From assembly GCA_022794015.1 (NCBI GenBank), contig JAAWDZ010000066.1:29109-93108 (forward strand): DNA of 64,000 nucleotides, written 5' to 3'. The position numbers were made by a program, and so were the translations under genes. A model generated the notes under the pieces. The model saw only the letters and a program-made list of their open reading frames with translations, did no database searches and was not told where the DNA came from. Shown piece after piece: positions 61,214-64,000 of the stretch. How positions within the stretch are numbered: the stretch's first letter is position 1; every line of letters begins with the position of its first letter. Source of the stretch: Eubacterium sp. (GTDB taxonomy: Bacteria; Bacillota; Clostridia; Lachnospirales; Lachnospiraceae).

Positions 61214-63328
61214 CTAATTATTTGCATAATAATCGTAAGTATCGTAAAATTCCTGTGGAACAGTAAGATTATTATTTTCTCTCTTTTTAATACGCAACTC
61301 CCATTCTCTTGTCTTCTCATGGAACATTCGTTGCTGAGCCGCCATTGCTTCTGCAAACGCTGCGTTGCTCTTCAAAGATTCTCTCAATTCCTTATTAAAC
61401 GGACAGTAAGTCGCCAAAATCAGTCTTGATACCTTATTTAATTTCATTGCAGCATTAGCCTCAGAATAAATCCACATCTCATAATCGCTTAAGAAAATTT
61501 CTCTGCTGTTGTTCCTTGCCCGCAGAATCTGAGTTTTAATTTTTTCTCTTTTTTCTTCTGACAAATTATGATTTTTACGGTAATACTGTATGTAATCCAT
61601 ATATTCCGAAGTGAGTGATTTGTACTGAATATTGTTCCACATAGCGCCCATCTCACATCTGCAATATTCCCAATGAAAACGGCCAAATGATTTAGTAACT
61701 AATTTATGGACTTCATTTTCAGAAATAACCGGGAATATAAATCTGCCTGGCGTATCCCGTCTTTTACCTGTAATCTCCTGCCACATAGAAGAGGTTGTAC
61801 CGTAAACCGGCGCTAAAATCACATCCGGATATACGTGCTTAATTACATATTCCCTTTCAATCTGAATGGATGGATTTGTATACATCGCTTCCCGCTTGAA
61901 AACGGTAAAATCCTTTTTCTCCAGTTCCAGAATACAATCGCAAAGCAGTTTTTTTGAAACAAATATCCTATCCAGATTTCCATAAATTTCGTCCTGATAT
62001 AACACCGGAACATATGTCGAAAGCTTACCGTTTACAATTTTATTGTTGCTGGTAAACATATTTTCAATTTCAAACAAAACCTTTCTGCGGTTATCTGCCA
62101 GATACTCTTTCTCCTGTTTCTCCGTAATCTTACCGCTACGCTGCTCTTTTCGCAGAGTGTCTCTGTAATCCTGTTCAAAAGAATCCCGTGAAGGTTCCTT
62201 CTTACCACGGTAAATTGCTTCTAACCACTCCGGCATCGTATAAACAGGACATTTCAGTTTACCCTGCTTTTCAATCATTTTTTCACATAAAAATAAAATC
62301 TGATCTTCTTCCAAAAGACGTTCATCCATGTAACCATAATTCAAAAGCAGCTTTACTGCCAAAGGCACATTTTTATTTTCAAACCATTTAAACACACAGT
62401 TCTGATAAATTTTATAATAAAATCCCGTAATCTGCTTTTTAATTTTGCGCATATCATCCTGTACGGACAATCGATCCTTTGCACTCACAAACATATTCAT
62501 AACAGAAACAATTTCCTTTTGTTCCTCTTTATCTATGTGTGCAAATTTTAAAATCTGAAGCAAAGAATTGGGCAGCTGTGCCATAATCTCTTCCCTAGAA
62601 AGCTTTGGCATCTCCTGCTCTTCTTCATCTGCGCTTTCTTCCTGCGTTGAATCTGTATAATAAGAAACGTTTTCCATGTAACCGGAAATTGCTTCACAGG
62701 AATCCATAATCTCCCTTATCAGTCCTGCCAGCTCACCTGCTTCGTAAAATGCTATCATAGCACTGTTATAATAAAATTTCTTATGTAAATCCAGAGATAT
62801 CTTTGCCCGTTCGTGGTAATAAGCAGTCTTCTTTTCTCCACAGGCCAGTACAAAAGCTTCCTTCGGCTCTTTTTCCAACAGATTTTGTATCATCCTGTCC
62901 CCGATCCCATTTTCCGAATCCTTATTATACATCTCTTTTAAATCTGAATACATCTTTGCAGCTGTTTCCAACAAAAGCCCGCGTTCTTTCAGACAACTCG
63001 CAAACTCCTGCTCCATAGAATGGACTACAATTCCCCGATAATCAAAATTACTGTTTAAAAAACTTTCCAAAAGTCCCGAATCAATTGCCCGGAAAGCATA
63101 AAAAACAGTATCTTCTTCTGTTGTATAATCACTTAAATATTCATTACAAAACAGATCCATGATTCCAATCATCGAACCTGCCTTTACTATCCTCTGTATT
63201 CCGCTGCCTGAAACCCGAATACTTCCTTTTGCTATCATACCAAAGAAACGGACCTGTTCGCCTTTTTTAAAGAGTACTGTACCTTTTTCCAATTGGTTTA
63301 ACTCATTTCCTTTTAGAACTGTACCCAT
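61214..63328 (-). CDS. Cyclic-nucleotide-binding-domain protein, function unknown
   Basis: A 704-residue protein. Residues 1-110 resemble a Crp-type cNMP-binding domain (LEKGTVLFKKGEQVRFFGMI, AKGSIRVSG, MIGIMDLFCNEYLSDYTTEE, VFYAFRAID), without the strong arginine phosphate-binding motif I would expect. No HTH follows. The remaining 590 residues are largely helical, with an acidic patch (TQEESADEEEQEMPKLSREE) and a basic/aromatic C-terminal part (WEYCRCEMGAMWNNIQYKSL), of no known family. GGAGAG precedes the ATG at 63328. The frame open to 63469 is not used. Confidence 0.8.
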   Translation of the reverse strand: MGTVLKGNELNQLEKGTVLFKKGEQVRFFGMIAKGSIRVSGSGIQRIVKAGSMIGIMDLFCNEYLSDYTTEEDTVFYAFRAIDSGLLESFLNSNFDYRGIVVHSMEQEFASCLKERGLLLETAAKMYSDLKEMYNKDSENGIGDRMIQNLLEKEPKEAFVLACGEKKTAYYHERAKISLDLHKKFYYNSAMIAFYEAGELAGLIREIMDSCEAISGYMENVSYYTDSTQEESADEEEQEMPKLSREEIMAQLPNSLLQILKFAHIDKEEQKEIVSVMNMFVSAKDRLSVQDDMRKIKKQITGFYYKIYQNCVFKWFENKNVPLAVKLLLNYGYMDERLLEEDQILFLCEKMIEKQGKLKCPVYTMPEWLEAIYRGKKEPSRDSFEQDYRDTLRKEQRSGKITEKQEKEYLADNRRKVLFEIENMFTSNNKIVNGKLSTYVPVLYQDEIYGNLDRIFVSKKLLCDCILELEKKDFTVFKREAMYTNPSIQIEREYVIKHVYPDVILAPVYGTTSSMWQEITGKRRDTPGRFIFPVISENEVHKLVTKSFGRFHWEYCRCEMGAMWNNIQYKSLTSEYMDYIQYYRKNHNLSEEKREKIKTQILRARNNSREIFLSDYEMWIYSEANAAMKLNKVSRLILATYCPFNKELRESLKSNAAFAEAMAAQQRMFHEKTREWELRIKKRENNNLTVPQEFYDTYDYYANN

Positions 63329-63383
63329 AACTTCTCTCCATTCTATGTTTATGTTTAAAAGCCTGTTGATGATATTTAAAACT

Positions 63384-63412
63384 ATTATACTATTTTTTTT
63401 AATATTCGTAAA
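63384..63412 (-). promoter_or_regulatory. Promoter of the CNB-domain gene
   Basis: Minus strand: TTTACG (63412-63407), 17-base spacer, TATAAT (63389-63384), about 56 bases upstream of the ATG. The rest of the gap (63413-63560) shows nothing. Confidence 0.7.
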
Positions 63413-63560
63413 CAGCAAAACACTTATAAAATCAACATTTTTGAACCTTTCATTTCCACCTGAGAGCATTTACGTCCACCTCGAAGCGGTATGACTTTCG
63501 TAATTGTATTACCAAAATATTAGCAGTTTTTCAATGAAAGTACAAGCGAAACTTTTACGT

Positions 63561-63920
63561 TCACTTTGCATTTTCGAACCTACCTGCTTTCCATTCATCT
63601 TTTGTATTTTCTTTGTTGTCTTCCTCCACCTGTCTTAACACTTCTTGAATAGACTGCTGATCTGCCGTTCCCCAATAGAGAGAATGTGACTGGAAGGATG
63701 AATGGTAATCGCCGCCGGATTGTGTAACAATACGTTTCAGCAACGCCGCATCTTTTCTCTGGAAAATTACAGCTGTGTCTGGGCAGCGTTCTTTCATTTC
63801 ACGGCATATATCAAAGCCATTACCATCCGGCAGATTCACATCTAAAACAATTCAATCACAGTCCTGCTTTTTAAGGAATTGCAGGGCAGCTGCCTTTGAC
63901 AGTGCCCCATCCTTTTTCTT
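63561..63920 (-). pseudogene. Decayed response-regulator receiver fragment
   Basis: The downstream part reads VNLPDGNGFDICREMKERCP, as in a receiver domain after the phosphoacceptor, then drifts (DTAVIFQRKDAALLKRIVTQ, SGGDYHSS), ending WKAGRFENAK. Upstream of 63839 the same frame continues as ALSKAAALQFLKKQDCD, a TGA stop, then IVLDVN, so the gene is interrupted just before the phosphorylation site. Probably a remnant of a two-component gene. The last 80 bases of the window show no feature. Confidence 0.65.
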
Positions 63921-64000
63921 TTTATAGTATCAGCCAAATGTCACAGAAACCTCACAATGAGAAAAAAATTTAGTATTCTGTCAGTTCCACACCTGCCTAA

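Overview
The window looks like a chromosomal segment of an anaerobic, spore-forming, possibly flagellated Firmicute of class Clostridia, most likely Lachnospiraceae. This is inferred from gene content only: [FeFe]-hydrogenase maturases HydE/F/G, SpmA, a compact Clostridia-type flagellin, a B. subtilis-like yaaO-yaaR-holB-ricT-trmN-rsmI cluster, a NiCo riboswitch, and strong AGGAGG ribosome binding sites with moderate to low GC. Most genes are on the minus strand.

Layout. 1-1.4 kb: the rpmG-secE-nusG-rplK operon behind a near-consensus promoter. 1.6-7.8 kb: an accessory region with a PadR regulator, two HAAS-domain membrane proteins, three secreted or anchored proteins of unknown function, and a decayed IS4-like element bounded by perfect 21-bp inverted repeats. 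7.9-12 kb: flagellin, a FliD-like cap protein, a CgeB-like glycosyltransferase and signal peptidase I. 12.1-13.9 kb: a prophage remnant with one intact endolysin. 13.9-15.1 kb: a NiCo riboswitch with an overlapping terminator, controlling a CDF metal exporter.

15.2-30.7 kb is a run of close-packed minus-strand genes: TM1266-type regulator, hydE, hydG, hydF, a coiled-coil protein, a two-component system, a YbhJ-type aconitase, an AI-2E-family permease, a TPR/ATPase protein and glgB. Several genes overlap, so at least the hyd part is one operon. 31-35.5 kb: an AAA/PDDEXK protein, then a three-gene regulator/ImmA-IrrE protease/PIN module lying between the intact spmA gene and a diverged second copy of the spmA 3' end. 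35.7-46.4 kb: a DUF885 lipoprotein, the conserved rsmI-to-decarboxylase cluster, a penicillin-binding carboxypeptidase, trmB and a small cysteine-rich ORF. 46.4-47.3 kb: a HAD phosphatase and tRNA-Lys(CTT).

47.4-59.4 kb is a large export/sensing locus. On the minus strand one ATPase is followed by four FtsX-like permeases, three of them close tandem paralogues. Divergently, a response regulator and histidine kinase are followed by a second ATPase and an 818-residue permease with overlapping reading frames. 59.5-63.3 kb: a membrane coiled-coil protein with a 24-residue tandem repeat, and a cyclic-nucleotide-binding-domain protein with a large unrecognised C-terminal part. The right edge holds a decayed response-regulator receiver.

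The best candidates for undescribed biology are the tandem permease array with its two-component system, the module flanked by the duplicated spmA end, the CNB/repeat-protein pair, and the cysteine-rich ORF whose ribosome binding site and start codon are fully buried in a hairpin.
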